Source of the DNA: Thiothrix lacustris DSM 21227
Lineage (GTDB): Bacteria > Pseudomonadota > Gammaproteobacteria > Thiotrichales > Thiotrichaceae
DNA: 64,000 bases
Direction: 5' to 3'
Assembly (NCBI RefSeq): GCF_000621325.1
Contig: NZ_JHYQ01000018.1
Location: 1-64,000, forward strand
Positions 36,421-46,881 of the stretch are shown piece after piece; within the stretch, counting starts at the first letter, position 1, and every line of letters starts with the position of its first letter. Position numbers and translations under genes: made by a program. The notes under the pieces were generated by a model, which was given only the letters and a program-made list of their open reading frames with translations, made no database searches and was not told the origin of the DNA.

Positions 36421-38613
36421 ATGGAAAGCATGGTAAATCAACTACAACAGCATTGCCTGCGTGGCATCCTATTTGGCTTAGCCTGTAGCCCCTCCACCTT
36501 GTTTGCCCAAACTGAATGGATGGCCTGCCCCGTACCTGAGGTAGCGGCTACCCATGATGCTCAGCGCCCAGCACATTTACCCTCCCAAGCCGTTTATATC
36601 GAAGCAGATTCAGCACTTTTTCGAGGCACGGGCATCTCCACCATGAGTGGCAATGTACATGTTTCGCAGGCAACACAACGTTTACAAGCGGATGAAGCTA
36701 GTTACGAACAACCCGCTGGTATTGTCAACGGCTCCGGTAACGTCAGCTTTAGCAGTGACAATATGCAGGTGCGCAGCAGTAAACTTCGCTATAACCTGAC
36801 GACGAACACAGGGGAGATGCAAGAGGCGGAATACCACCTAAGTCAGGCTAACGGACAAGGTTTCAGTAAACGAGTGATACAGGAATCACCCAGCCTAACC
36901 CGCATGGAAGATTCCACCTATACCACCTGTCCTATCAACGAACCAGACTGGAGCTTGAATGCCGCTGCTATCACGCTAGATCATGCCGAGGAACGGGGCA
37001 CTGCACGCAACGCCACGTTGAAAATTCGCGATGTGCCGGTATTGTATTTACCTTATTTCTCCTTCCCCCTGACTGATGCGCGCAAATCAGGATTTTTGTG
37101 GCCAACGATTGGCACCAATGAAAGTTCAGGGTTGCAACTCAGCGCACCCTACTACTGGAATCTTGCCCCCAACTATGACCTCACCCTAACCCCAACCATA
37201 TTGAGTAATCGCGGCTTGCAACTAGGTGGTGAGTTCCGCTATCTGACACCTAAAAATAAAGGCTCAGCCTCTTACGTTTTGCTACCTGATGACAGCGCCA
37301 GCGACAAGGACAATCGCTTTTACTTCAATGTGAATAACGACACTCGAATAGGGGAATTATCCAGCCTACAGCTCAAAGCAGAGGGTGTGTCGGATGATCA
37401 GTATTTTGCAGATCTTGGCAATTCTCTAGAAGCAACCAGCGTCGTCAACCTAGAACGAAGACTGGAATACCGCACCGCAGGCAGCAACTGGTCTTTTTCT
37501 AGCCTATTACAAAACTATCAAGTATTGGATGGCGGTACTGCACCCCATGCACGCTTACCTCAATTACTGCTGAGCTACAACCCGCCACAGAAAAGTAACG
37601 GCTTGAACCTGAAAGCAGAAACCGAATACACCAATTTTACTGGCAGTAAAACCGAAACCAATGGCAAGCGTCTGGATCTGATGACGCGAGTCAGCAAAAA
37701 ATTCTCCACTGATGCCGCCTATGTCAAACCATCACTGACGTTCCGCCACACGGAATACGCGCTGGATGACGCTAATAACACCCAGATCAGCCGCTCATTA
37801 CCGACTGCCAGCGTGGATTCAGGGTTGTTTTATGAGAGAGAAATCAAACAGGGGCGTTATATCCAGACATTGGAGCCGCGACTGTTTTATACCTACACCC
37901 CCTATCACGACCAGAGTGCTATTCCGGTATTTGACTCCTCATCACGCAGCCTGAGTTACAACCAGCTCTTTGCTGAAAATCGCTTCACGGGCAAAGACCG
38001 TATTGCTGACACCAACCGGCTATCGGCTTCGATCTCCACTCGCATCCAGTCCCCTGATGATGGGCGCGAACTGTTCCGCGCTAGTATCGGGCAGATGTAT
38101 CACTTCGATGACCGCAAAGTCACCTTGCCTGACACCGCCACCTTGGAAGGCGACCGCTCCGAGTTGATACTGGAAGCAGCGGGTGAAATCAACCCCCGCA
38201 CCCGTATCAGCACTACCGCTTACTGGGATAGCGAAGAAAAAACCGTGAACGCCGGAGAAGTCCGCGTACACTACAAAGATGATAAAAAGCGTGTCCTGAA
38301 TGTGGGCTATGCCGAGCTTAAAGATGAGTTCAAATCAGCCAATTTATCGTTTGCCGTTCCCATCAATAACAACTGGAAGGCCGTGGGTGCGTGGGAACGT
38401 GACTTAAAAAATAACCGTGACCTAGAAACGGTGATCGGTGCAGAATATGAAAGCTGCTGCTGGAAAACCCGCGTCGCCAGCCGCAATTATTTGCTTACCG
38501 ACAACACGACCCGTGACAACGCCGTGTTTATCGAACTAGAACTAAAAGGACTAGGCAACTTTGGCAGTGGAACACGTGATCTGCTGCAAAACCGAGTGTA
38601 TGGATATGAATAA
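36421..38613 (+). CDS. lptD: LptD, LPS-assembly outer membrane protein
   Basis: About 730 residues; ATG 36421 or 36430 (MVNQLQQHCLRGILFGLACS) fits the signal peptide that ends near STLFAQ; the exact start is uncertain. The N-terminal OstA/LptA-like domain (IEADSALFRGTGISTMSGNV) is followed by a long beta barrel. Cysteines expected to form the two disulfides are visible in WMACPVPEV, YTTCPINEP and YESCCWKTRV. LptD inserts LPS into the outer leaflet with LptE. The next gene encodes a SurA core, and SurA folds LptD. Confidence 0.93.
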   Translation: MESMVNQLQQHCLRGILFGLACSPSTLFAQTEWMACPVPEVAATHDAQRPAHLPSQAVYIEADSALFRGTGISTMSGNVHVSQATQRLQADEASYEQPAGIVNGSGNVSFSSDNMQVRSSKLRYNLTTNTGEMQEAEYHLSQANGQGFSKRVIQESPSLTRMEDSTYTTCPINEPDWSLNAAAITLDHAEERGTARNATLKIRDVPVLYLPYFSFPLTDARKSGFLWPTIGTNESSGLQLSAPYYWNLAPNYDLTLTPTILSNRGLQLGGEFRYLTPKNKGSASYVLLPDDSASDKDNRFYFNVNNDTRIGELSSLQLKAEGVSDDQYFADLGNSLEATSVVNLERRLEYRTAGSNWSFSSLLQNYQVLDGGTAPHARLPQLLLSYNPPQKSNGLNLKAETEYTNFTGSKTETNGKRLDLMTRVSKKFSTDAAYVKPSLTFRHTEYALDDANNTQISRSLPTASVDSGLFYEREIKQGRYIQTLEPRLFYTYTPYHDQSAIPVFDSSSRSLSYNQLFAENRFTGKDRIADTNRLSASISTRIQSPDDGRELFRASIGQMYHFDDRKVTLPDTATLEGDRSELILEAAGEINPRTRISTTAYWDSEEKTVNAGEVRVHYKDDKKRVLNVGYAELKDEFKSANLSFAVPINNNWKAVGAWERDLKNNRDLETVIGAEYESCCWKTRVASRNYLLTDNTTRDNAVFIELELKGLGNFGSGTRDLLQNRVYGYE

Positions 38614-39184
38614 ATCAGCATTTGCCCTTGTACTAACACTATTAACGCAGCCTGTTTGGGCAGATAACGGCGGCACGGCACTCGACCAGATTGCTGCTAT
38701 TGTGAACAGCGATGTCATCATGATGAGTGAAGCCCAGAAACGTGCAAACATCATGCAATCCTCTAGCAAATCGGCTGCCAACCTAGCACCGGGAAACTTG
38801 CTAAAACAAGCGGTTGACAGCCTCATTCTGGAAAATCTGCAAGTCCAAAAAGCGGAAACAGCAGGCATCCAAATTGATGACATCACCCTCAACAAGACCA
38901 TTGCGGGTATTGCTGAGCAGAACAAACTCAACCTAGCTGACTTCCAACAAGCCTTACAAGAAGAAGGTATTGACTATACAGAATTCCGTGAACAAACCCG
39001 CCGCAAACTCATGGCCGATGCATTACGTAAACGTGAAATCCAAAGCCGCATCAAAACCACTGACCCTAAAGCGGCTAATGCACAAGCTGAAGAGTACTAT
39101 CAGACTTGGTTACAGGAATTACGTAATGACGCTTATGTCGAATACCGCATCCCCGTTCCTGCAAGTAACCTAACATTGCAATAA
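38606..39184 (+). CDS. surA: Reduced SurA: chaperone core without parvulin domains
   Basis: 192 residues from ATG 38606, overlapping the lptD stop by eight bases. A signal peptide ([19 protein letters not shown]) is followed by the SurA N-terminal chaperone domain: [58 protein letters not shown]. Where two parvulin domains normally follow (E. coli SurA is 428 residues), the sequence passes straight to the C-terminal helix/strand, [20 protein letters not shown]. This looks like a clean loss of both PPIase domains with chaperone surfaces kept. It would act in the periplasm on outer membrane proteins, likely including LptD. Confidence 0.8.
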   Translation: MNKSAFALVLTLLTQPVWADNGGTALDQIAAIVNSDVIMMSEAQKRANIMQSSSKSAANLAPGNLLKQAVDSLILENLQVQKAETAGIQIDDITLNKTIAGIAEQNKLNLADFQQALQEEGIDYTEFREQTRRKLMADALRKREIQSRIKTTDPKAANAQAEEYYQTWLQELRNDAYVEYRIPVPASNLTLQ

Positions 39185-39197
39185 GCGAAAGAAAATA

Positions 39198-40205
39198 ATG
39201 GAAAACCAAAAGCTGCGCATTGCTATAACAGCAGGAGAACCTGCCGGGATTGGCCCTGACATCATCTTGACCCTGCTGCAACAACAACAATGGCCGGTAG
39301 ATTTAGTGATAATTGCTGACCCTGCGGTATTGCGTGACCGCGCTCGGCAACTGGGTATTGCATTGCGTCTACGTCCCTATACGCCTGACGAAGACCAACG
39401 ACCTTGCAATGCAGGGGAATGCTTCATCCTACCAGTAGCTTGCGCAGAGCCTGTCGAAACCGGCGTGCTCAACCCCGCAAATGCTGAATATGTCCTGCAA
39501 ACCTTACGGCGAGCAACCACTGGCTGTTTGAATGGTGAGTTCGCTGCCATGGTGACAGCACCTTTACACAAAGGCATCATCAATGACGCAGGCATTCCCT
39601 TTACGGGGCATACTGAATTTTTGGCAGAATTGACGAATGCCTCACTGCCGGTGATGATGTTAACCACCGGAACGCTACGAGTCGCATTAGCAACCACGCA
39701 TGTGCCACTTGGCATGGTCAGCTTCCTGATCACTCAGGCGTTGCTGGAAGAGGTCTTGGTCATTTTGCATCGTGACTTACAAGAAAAATTTGGCATTACT
39801 GATCCACATATCCTCATTTGCGGACTCAACCCCCACGCTGGTGAAGGTGGGCATCTGGGTATGGAAGAGATCGATGTTATCATCCCAACAATTCAGCACT
39901 TGCAACAGCAAGGCATGAGGCTGACCGGCCCATTACCCGCTGACACTTTGTTCACCCCACGGCATTTACAAGGAGCTGATGCCGTATTGGCGATGTATCA
40001 TGACCAAGGCTTACCGGTACTCAAGTATGCGGGTTTTGGCAAAGCTATTAACATCACACTGGGCTTACCCATCATCCGCACCTCGGTAGATCATGGCACA
40101 GCACTGGATTTGGCAGGCACTGGGAAAGCAGAAACTGGCAGCTTACGTGAAGCCATTGAACTTGCTGTTCAATTGGGGAAAAACAAACAGAAGGCTATAG
40201 ATTAA
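39198..40205 (+). CDS. pdxA: 4-hydroxythreonine-4-phosphate dehydrogenase
   Basis: 335 residues: [18 protein letters not shown] at the N-terminus, then [66 protein letters not shown]. These include the metal-binding His residues. It works in the DXP-dependent pyridoxal phosphate route. Follows surA as in E. coli (surA-pdxA-ksgA), but ksgA (rsmA) does not follow here. Confidence 0.95.
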   Translation: MENQKLRIAITAGEPAGIGPDIILTLLQQQQWPVDLVIIADPAVLRDRARQLGIALRLRPYTPDEDQRPCNAGECFILPVACAEPVETGVLNPANAEYVLQTLRRATTGCLNGEFAAMVTAPLHKGIINDAGIPFTGHTEFLAELTNASLPVMMLTTGTLRVALATTHVPLGMVSFLITQALLEEVLVILHRDLQEKFGITDPHILICGLNPHAGEGGHLGMEEIDVIIPTIQHLQQQGMRLTGPLPADTLFTPRHLQGADAVLAMYHDQGLPVLKYAGFGKAINITLGLPIIRTSVDHGTALDLAGTGKAETGSLREAIELAVQLGKNKQKAID

Positions 40206-40417
40206 AAGGGGGCACCCCAAAGGATGCCCAACCGCTAGGAGGATACTGGCTACACCTACTTCAGAAGTGCTGCGAGTATCATCCTTGCAAGACAATCTAT
40301 TGGTCGCTGTAGATACCACATTGGTTCATTATAATATTCATATATTATTAATTAGAATATAAACCAATACTAATATATGTGCTAGAATAACACAAGTATC
40401 CTGTCAAGAGGTTTATC
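40206..40417 (+). other. Intergenic region with a nested hairpin and AT-rich promoter
   Basis: GATACT (40242-40247) can pair with AGTATC (40275-40280) around an inner ACTTC-A-GAAGT (40258-40268), giving a long stem-loop after pdxA without a T tail. Downstream is an AT-rich block with TATAAT at 40330-40335 that likely contains the promoter of the gene at 40418. The stem-loop may be a small RNA or a remnant; not recognised. Confidence 0.4.
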
Positions 40418-40828
40418 GTGTCCAATAAACAGCAACTCCTTATCGTCGCCGCCCTGTTTCTCGGCCTTGGCCTACTGTGGTTTCTAAAACAAGATCCGGC
40501 GCTTAATCATCTGAACACCACCTTGCAAGCGGATAGTGAGTTACAAAGCTACCCCTACCAATTTCGTGCACTCAAAGTAGAAAATGGGGTTGCGACGTTA
40601 ACCACACCGCGATCACCCGAAGTTTCCGTGCTGCAATTTCTTAAAATTGCCCAACCGAAACTGGATACCAGCAACCCTGATAGCCCCACGATGATTGCGG
40701 CTCAAAAAGCATTATCACGGATACAGGAAAAGGCTGGCAAACTGGCGAAGGCGCAGGAAGGCATCACAGAAGTGCAGTGGGAAATCGACCGCAGTTGGTA
40801 TGCCAGCCACGGCCTGATTGTTGAATAG
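40418..40828 (+). CDS. Membrane-anchored protein of unknown function
   Basis: 136 residues from GTG 40418, with AGAGG six bases upstream. One N-terminal helix, LLIVAALFLGLGLLWFL, is followed by a periplasmic-type soluble part with YPYQFRALKVENGVATLTTP and ending IDRSWYASHGLIVE. No catalytic motif recognised. Single-copy gene between pdxA and the convergent holA. Confidence 0.75.
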   Translation: MSNKQQLLIVAALFLGLGLLWFLKQDPALNHLNTTLQADSELQSYPYQFRALKVENGVATLTTPRSPEVSVLQFLKIAQPKLDTSNPDSPTMIAAQKALSRIQEKAGKLAKAQEGITEVQWEIDRSWYASHGLIVE

Positions 40829-40832
40829 CGGG

Positions 40833-41861
40833 TTACACCGCCAATTCCCGCCCACCCAGCAATAACGCCAATTCCAACATCTCATCCCACAAGCGTTGCG
40901 GGTGGCGGGAAACATCCTGCCCGACCCCTTTGCTGTGCTGATCCAGCCGTGCTGCCAAATCAAATAAATGATTCCAGTCTGCTGCCACCATACGCCGCAA
41001 AGCTGTCAGGAACAGGTTCTGGCGGGTTTTCGGCATCCGCATCAACAGCGCCTGATTGGAGGCATTATTGCGCACGTTTTCACAGCCCATGTAAAGCTGG
41101 CGTAGCAAGTCAGCCAGCGCCCACACCAGCAACGGTGTGGCGGTATCCTCTTCCTGCAATACCAGCATAATGTGGCGGATGCGGCGGGTATCCTGCGACA
41201 AAATGGCCTCAGCAAGGTCAAACACACTGAAACGTGAATTGTCCGCCACCACCGCCATAATATTCGCTGCCGTTAGCGGGCGATTGCCATACAGCAACAC
41301 CAACTTGCCGATTTCCTGTACCGCTGCCAGCAAATTCCCTTCCACTCGCTCAGTCAAGTAACGCACCGCTTCGGTATCTGGCTGCAAGCCAGCCTGCTTC
41401 ATGCGCCGCGCAATCCACGCCAACGTTTGTGCCGGGGATAAATCCCACACCTGTACTAGCACTCCGGCTTGTTCGACCTTTTTCACCCAGGCGGCACTTT
41501 TACACGCCTTGTCGAGCCTGCCGCTTTGGATAAGCAAAATCTTGTCCGGCGGCAAGTAATCGAGGTAGTGCTGCAACGCCTTAGTGCCTGATTGTCCCGC
41601 TTTACACGTTGGCATCCGCACATCCAACAGTTTTTTATCGGAAAATAGCGACAACGCCCCCGCTGCGTCATACAAGGCTCCCCAATCAAATTGGGCATCT
41701 ACCGTAAAAACATCGCGCTCACTAAAACCTTTCATCGCAGCGGCTTTACGGATAGCATCAGCGGTTTCCATCACCTGCAACGGTTCATCACCGCTGATCA
41801 GGTAAACGGGAGCGAGAGTGTGGCGAAGGTGTTCTTCAATCTGTTCAGCGCGGACTTGCAT
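40833..41861 (-). CDS. holA: DNA polymerase III subunit delta
   Basis: 342 residues from ATG 41861 (MQVRAEQIEEHLRHTLAPVYLISGDEPL), matching the family start; ATG 41882 adds seven. The clamp-loader AAA+ fold is seen with LISGDEPLQVMETADAIRKA and RVEGNLLAAVQEIGKL. Delta opens the beta clamp. Usually follows lptE; here it is convergent with an unrelated gene. Confidence 0.92.
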   Translation of the reverse strand: MQVRAEQIEEHLRHTLAPVYLISGDEPLQVMETADAIRKAAAMKGFSERDVFTVDAQFDWGALYDAAGALSLFSDKKLLDVRMPTCKAGQSGTKALQHYLDYLPPDKILLIQSGRLDKACKSAAWVKKVEQAGVLVQVWDLSPAQTLAWIARRMKQAGLQPDTEAVRYLTERVEGNLLAAVQEIGKLVLLYGNRPLTAANIMAVVADNSRFSVFDLAEAILSQDTRRIRHIMLVLQEEDTATPLLVWALADLLRQLYMGCENVRNNASNQALLMRMPKTRQNLFLTALRRMVAADWNHLFDLAARLDQHSKGVGQDVSRHPQRLWDEMLELALLLGGRELAV

Positions 41862-41978
41862 GAGTATTGCTTGGTATGCCAAAAAAGAAAAATACTAGCA
41901 CATCCAGTTTTTCAGGTGCTTTTTGTTTAGAATCCACACACTAACGATATCCTTCTGTTGACTTTATACGAAACACCC

Positions 41979-42902
41979 ATGAAAAGTAGCTATTTTTTAT
42001 CCAGCCTTCTATTGGCAATGACCCTGCCAAACACCCCAAGCTTTGCTGCTGAAACCAGTACAATGGACAACACTTGCCAATCACAGGTATTGCTACCGGC
42101 ACTCTTTCATCCCAGTACAGAAAATATTACGGTATATGAAGCCAGCACCCGTTATAGCACCACCCCCGTACAAATGGGCTATGGTGAACGCAAGGTAAAA
42201 GTAGCGGATGCTTATGTCATCTACGAAACTGTTCCCGCCACTTTCAGCGAAGTCACGGAAACCATCGAAGTAGAGCGCGAACGGGTAGAAGTCACGACCC
42301 TACCGGCTACTTATCGCACCGAAACCAAGCGCATTAAAATTAAAGATGCCACTCAGCGCTGGAACCCAATATGTCCAGCAGTCGCAACAAATGAGCAAGC
42401 CGTTCCAGCCCATTGCCTACTGAGTGTCCCTGCGGAATACACCGATGTCACCCGCGAAGTCGTCGACATGCCTGCCCGTACTGTCAAAACGATCATTCCA
42501 GCCCGCACCGAAACCATCACCCGTAAAGTCGTGGTTCAACCTGCGAAGGTGATCCGCAAAGAAATCCCAGCCGAATACCGCATGGTAAAACTGGCAAAAG
42601 TGGATCAAGCCCCCAAAGTCACCTCCACCCAACAAAATGCACGAGCGCAAGCCATCCCCTCACAACAAACCTTGCGCCCAGAACGGATCATACAACGCCC
42701 TGCACTCTGTGAAGCCACGGTTAACCCAGCCACTATTCTCAAACTACAACAACGTTTACAGCAAGGTGGTTACTACCAAGGAACGCCTGATGGCGTACTT
42801 GGCCCCAAAACCCGCGCTGCCTTAACCCACTTCCAAGAAGATAATCAGCTAGCTAGCGGTGCCATCACACTGGAAGCCCTGCAAAAATTGCAGCTTCAAT
42901 AG
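41979..42902 (+). CDS. Secreted repeat protein with C-terminal peptidoglycan-binding domain
   Basis: 307 residues from ATG 41979. A signal peptide (MKSSYFLSSLLLAMTLPNTP, cleavage near SFA-AE) precedes a middle region built of short strands that repeat the pattern PAxY/R-x-x-V/T-x-x-V (VPATFSEVTETI, LPATYRTETKRI, VPAEYTDVTREV, IPARTETITRKV, QPAKVIRKEI). The C-terminus is a PG_binding_1 domain (ILKLQQRLQQGGYYQGTPDG then LGPKTRAALTHFQ). It probably associates with the cell wall in the periplasm; exact role unknown. The VPA repeat region is unusual. Confidence 0.8.
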   Translation: MKSSYFLSSLLLAMTLPNTPSFAAETSTMDNTCQSQVLLPALFHPSTENITVYEASTRYSTTPVQMGYGERKVKVADAYVIYETVPATFSEVTETIEVERERVEVTTLPATYRTETKRIKIKDATQRWNPICPAVATNEQAVPAHCLLSVPAEYTDVTREVVDMPARTVKTIIPARTETITRKVVVQPAKVIRKEIPAEYRMVKLAKVDQAPKVTSTQQNARAQAIPSQQTLRPERIIQRPALCEATVNPATILKLQQRLQQGGYYQGTPDGVLGPKTRAALTHFQEDNQLASGAITLEALQKLQLQ

Positions 42903-42968
42903 AGACCCATCAGGGTTTCCTGTTAAACTTAGCAACACGTAAAAATATTAGAAACATAAGGAGTCATC

Positions 42969-44471
42969 ATGTCAGAACAGAGCGGAATCCTGATCGGTAA
43001 AGGCGAAACGCAGGTGTTCCTGAACCCGCGCTTTGCCAACCGCCACGGCCTCATCGCAGGCGCTACGGGCACGGGTAAAACCATTTCCCTGCAAGTATTG
43101 GCGGAAGGTTTATCGCGTATCGGCGTACCCGTATTCTTGGCTGACATCAAAGGCGACCTCACCGGTATTGCTGCCCCCGGCAAACCTCACCCCAAAGTCG
43201 ATGAACGTGTTGCCAAAATCGGCATTGACGATTTCCGCTTTGAAGGCCATCCCACCGTCATTTGGGATTTATCCGGGGAACGCGGGCATCCAGTGCGTGC
43301 CACGATTTCCGACATGGGGCCTTTGCTGCTGGCCCGTTTGCTCGACCTCAACGACACCCAAGAAGGCGTCTTGAACATTGCCTTCAAAGTGGCTGATGAC
43401 CAAGGCATGTTGCTGCTGGACCTGAAAGACTTACGTGCCATGTTGCAACACCTCGGTGAAAACAGCAAAGCCCTGAGTAACAGCTATGGCAACGTCAGCT
43501 CCGCCTCCATCGGCGCGATTCAGCGCCAACTACTGATACTCGAACAGCAAGGTGCAGATCAGTTTTTCGGCGAGCCAGCCCTGGATCTGTGGGACTTCAT
43601 GCGTACCGGAGCCAACGGTTACGGCAATATCAACATTCTCGCCGCAGACCGCCTGATCAACACGCCGCGCCTGTACGCCACGTTCCTATTGTGGTTGCTC
43701 TCAGAACTGTTTGAAAACCTGCCTGAAGTTGGCGACATGGATAAGCCACGCTTGGTATTCTTCTTCGATGAAGCCCATCTGCTGTTCAATGGCGCACCCA
43801 AGGCACTGGTGGATAAAGTCGAGCAAGTCGTCAAACTGATCCGCTCCAAAGGCGTGGGCATTTACTTCATTACCCAAACTCCGTTGGATGTGCCCGAATC
43901 CGTACTAGGACAACTCGGCAACCGCATCCAGCACGCCCTGCGGGCTTTCACCCCACGTGATCAGAAAGCTGTGCGCACCGCCGCCGAAACCTTCCGCCAA
44001 AATCCCAACATCAACACCGCTGAAACCATTATGCAAATGGGGGTTGGTGAAGCACTGGTTTCCGTGCTGGATGACAAGGGTATTCCCGGCATCGTGCAAC
44101 ACGTCCTCATCAGCCCGCCACACTCGCGCATTGGTCCACTCACTGATGCTGAACGTGCTGATATCCTACGTACCAGCCCGTTCTCAGGCCGCTACGACAC
44201 CATGATCGACCGCGAATCGGCTTACGAACTCCTGCAAAAACGTGCCGAAACGGCAGCGGCAGAAACGGCCGAACAGGAAGCAGAGATGGCAGCTCAAAAA
44301 GCCACACGCACTAGCAACAGCCGTGCTCCCCGTGAACCTGAGAGTCTCCTCGGTAGTCTTGGTGAAGCCTTCGTGAAAAATGCGGTAAAAGCAGCCACAT
44401 CCAGTGCCGGACGACGTATTGGTACACAAATCGTGCGCGGTATTCTTGGCTCCCTGTTCAAAGGACGCTAA
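42969..44471 (+). CDS. HerA-like ATPase, DUF853 (YjgR) family
   Basis: 500 residues, RBS AAGGAG five bases before ATG. Walker A is AGATGTGKTISLQVL (near 30-44), the Walker B region is PRLVFFFDEAHLLFNGAPKAL, and FITQTPLDVPESVLGQLGNRIQHALRAFTP is a diagnostic block of DUF853. The C-terminus is helical and alanine/glutamate-rich. It resembles DNA translocases; cellular role unknown. Confidence 0.9.
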   Translation: MSEQSGILIGKGETQVFLNPRFANRHGLIAGATGTGKTISLQVLAEGLSRIGVPVFLADIKGDLTGIAAPGKPHPKVDERVAKIGIDDFRFEGHPTVIWDLSGERGHPVRATISDMGPLLLARLLDLNDTQEGVLNIAFKVADDQGMLLLDLKDLRAMLQHLGENSKALSNSYGNVSSASIGAIQRQLLILEQQGADQFFGEPALDLWDFMRTGANGYGNINILAADRLINTPRLYATFLLWLLSELFENLPEVGDMDKPRLVFFFDEAHLLFNGAPKALVDKVEQVVKLIRSKGVGIYFITQTPLDVPESVLGQLGNRIQHALRAFTPRDQKAVRTAAETFRQNPNINTAETIMQMGVGEALVSVLDDKGIPGIVQHVLISPPHSRIGPLTDAERADILRTSPFSGRYDTMIDRESAYELLQKRAETAAAETAEQEAEMAAQKATRTSNSRAPREPESLLGSLGEAFVKNAVKAATSSAGRRIGTQIVRGILGSLFKGR

Positions 44472-44592
44472 GTATACGCTTTGATAATAGGCGCGATAAA
44501 TCACGCATTTTCGCGCCCAATTGCTGCATATCCCCGCCGTTCGGTGTAGAATCTTCTGTTTTTACGGTTATCGACAGCAAAGGCAGATTTCA

Positions 44593-45066
44593 ATGGCAAG
44601 CATTCTTTTGCTCAATGGCCCCAACCTGAACTTGCTAGGCAAGCGCGAACCAGGTCATTACGGCAACATGACATTGGCTGATATTGAAGAACGTCTAACA
44701 ACGTTAGCAAGTCAGCAACAACAAACATTAGATTGCTACCAAAACAACTCGGAAGGTGCATTAGTTGATCGAATTCACCAAGCACTCGTTGAGCAGGTGG
44801 ACTTCATTCTGATCAACCCGGGCGCTTATACCCATACTAGCATCGCCTTACGGGATGCCTTACTGGGTGTTGCCATACCGTTTATCGAAATACACCTGTC
44901 CAATGTGCATCGCCGGGAACCTTTCCGCCACCACTCCTATCTTTCTGATATAGCGGAAGGCGTTATCCTTGGGCTTGGCACATTGGGCTATGAACTCGCA
45001 CTGTATGCCGCCATACAGAAACTCAACAAACACGACAGGGCATTAACCCATGATGGACGTTCGTAA
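44593..45066 (+). CDS. aroQ: Type II 3-dehydroquinate dehydratase
   Basis: 157 residues from ATG 44593 ([21 protein letters not shown]), the family start. Conserved blocks are the lid Tyr in [59 protein letters not shown]. Shikimate pathway step three. aroQ-accB-accC is a common order; accB overlaps its end by 14 bases. Confidence 0.95.
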   Translation: MASILLLNGPNLNLLGKREPGHYGNMTLADIEERLTTLASQQQQTLDCYQNNSEGALVDRIHQALVEQVDFILINPGAYTHTSIALRDALLGVAIPFIEIHLSNVHRREPFRHHSYLSDIAEGVILGLGTLGYELALYAAIQKLNKHDRALTHDGRS

Positions 45067-45502
45067 AATACAAAAACTGATCAGTCTGCTGGAAGGCAGT
45101 GATGTCGCCGAAATAGAAATCAAAGAAGGCGAAGACTCCGTTCGCATCAGCCGCGTCAACTCAGGCATGACACTGTCAGCCCCACCACAGCAATACTACG
45201 CTCCACAAGCAACGCTAGCTGCTGCTGCCCCTGTTGTTGCTGAACCCGTAGCGCCTGCTGCCCCCTCCGGCCACGTGGTTGAATCACCGATGGTTGGCAC
45301 GTTCTATCGCGCCTCCTCACCGACAGCCAAATCCTTTGTCGAAGTCGGGCACAGCGTCAAACTGGGTGACACCCTCTGCATTATCGAAGCCATGAAAATG
45401 CTCAACCAGATCCAATCCGATGCATCCGGCATCGTGAAAGCCATTCTGGTCGACAATGAACAGCCTGTCGAATTCGGGCAACCGCTGTTCATTATTGAAT
45501 AA
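45053..45502 (+). CDS. accB: Biotin carboxyl carrier protein of acetyl-CoA carboxylase
   Basis: 149 residues ([23 protein letters not shown]); ATG 45050 is equally possible. An Ala/Pro-rich linker leads to the biotinyl domain with [15 protein letters not shown] and the biotinylated Lys in EAMKMLNQI. Carries CO2 between AccC and AccAD in fatty-acid synthesis. Confidence 0.95.
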   Translation: MDVRKIQKLISLLEGSDVAEIEIKEGEDSVRISRVNSGMTLSAPPQQYYAPQATLAAAAPVVAEPVAPAAPSGHVVESPMVGTFYRASSPTAKSFVEVGHSVKLGDTLCIIEAMKMLNQIQSDASGIVKAILVDNEQPVEFGQPLFIIE

Positions 45503-45537
45503 CATTTGCACTTGGCCAACACCTGCGAGGTGACAAC

Positions 45538-46881
45538 ATGTTGAAAAAAGTACTGATCGCAAACCGGGGCGAAATTGCCCTGCGCATTTTGCGTGGCTGC
45601 CGTGAGCTCGGCATCAAAACCGTTGCTGTGCATTCCACGGCTGACCGCGACCTAAAACACGTGCGTTTGGCAGATGAATCCGTGTGTATCGGCCCACCGC
45701 GTTCCACCGATAGCTACCTGAATATCCCCGCGATTATCAGCGCAGCAGAAGTCACCGGCGCGGATGCCATCCACCCCGGCTATGGCTTTTTGTCAGAAAA
45801 CGCTGACTTCGCCGAACGGGTTGAATCCAGCGGTTTCATCTTTATCGGCCCCCGTGCCGACACCATCCGCCTGATGGGTGACAAGATTTCCGCCAAAGAT
45901 GCGATGATTGCAGCGGGCGTACCCTGTGTTCCCGGCTCAGAAGGTGGCACACCGGAAGACCCCGAAGAAATCCTCAAAATGGGCACGCGCATCGGCTACC
46001 CACTGATCGTCAAAGCCACTGGCGGTGGCGGTGGGCGCGGTATGCGCGTTGTACACACTGCCGATGAACTCGTTGCAGCCGTTGCCCTAACCCGTTCCGA
46101 AGCCAGAGCAGCCTTCGGTAATGACATCGTGTTCATGGAAAAATTCCTCCAACACCCACGTCATATCGAATTGCAGGTATTAGCCGACTCCCACGGCAAC
46201 GCCATCCACCTGTGTGAACGCGACTGCTCCATGCAGCGCCGCAACCAGAAAGTCGTGGAAGAAGCCCCCGCCCCCTTCATTACCGAAGAGCAACGCGCCC
46301 GCATTGGCAATCGTGTCGCCGAAGCCTGCCGCAAAATCGGCTACCGTGGTGCTGGTACGTTTGAATTCCTCTATGAAGATGGAGAATTCTATTTCATCGA
46401 AATGAATACCCGTTTACAGGTCGAACACCCGGTCACCGAACTGATTACCGGTGTCGATCTGGTCAAACAGCAATTGCTGATTGCCTCTGGTGAAGTGCTG
46501 GCCTTACGCCAGGAAGATATCAAGGTCAACGGTCACGCCATTGAGTGCCGTATCAACGCTGAAGACCCGCAAACCTTTGCCCCTTCACCCGGTAAGATCA
46601 CGCGTTACCACGTGCCTGGTGGCCTCGGTGTACGGGTAGATTCACACATTTACGCCGATTACAGCGTGCCACCGTACTACGACTCCATGATCGGCAAGCT
46701 GATTGTCCACGGACAAGACCGCGAGACTGCCATCAACCGGATGCACGGTGCACTGAGCGAAATGGTCATTGAAGGCATCAAAACCAATATTCCACTGCAA
46801 ACCCGCATCATGGAAAACCCCACATTCCGTGCCGGTGGTGCTGATATCCATTACCTTGAAAAAATGTTGGGCATGAAATGA
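45538..46881 (+). CDS. accC: Biotin carboxylase of acetyl-CoA carboxylase
   Basis: 447 residues, ATP-grasp. [20 protein letters not shown], the glycine-rich loop [14 protein letters not shown], and [16 protein letters not shown] match AccC. Its stop overlaps the prmA start by four bases (ATGA). Confidence 0.96.
   Translation: MLKKVLIANRGEIALRILRGCRELGIKTVAVHSTADRDLKHVRLADESVCIGPPRSTDSYLNIPAIISAAEVTGADAIHPGYGFLSENADFAERVESSGFIFIGPRADTIRLMGDKISAKDAMIAAGVPCVPGSEGGTPEDPEEILKMGTRIGYPLIVKATGGGGGRGMRVVHTADELVAAVALTRSEARAAFGNDIVFMEKFLQHPRHIELQVLADSHGNAIHLCERDCSMQRRNQKVVEEAPAPFITEEQRARIGNRVAEACRKIGYRGAGTFEFLYEDGEFYFIEMNTRLQVEHPVTELITGVDLVKQQLLIASGEVLALRQEDIKVNGHAIECRINAEDPQTFAPSPGKITRYHVPGGLGVRVDSHIYADYSVPPYYDSMIGKLIVHGQDRETAINRMHGALSEMVIEGIKTNIPLQTRIMENPTFRAGGADIHYLEKMLGMK

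Noticed and set aside
36186-36431. Minus-strand ORF of 81 residues upstream of lptD
   Set aside because: No ribosome binding site, no family resemblance, and it covers the likely lptD promoter.
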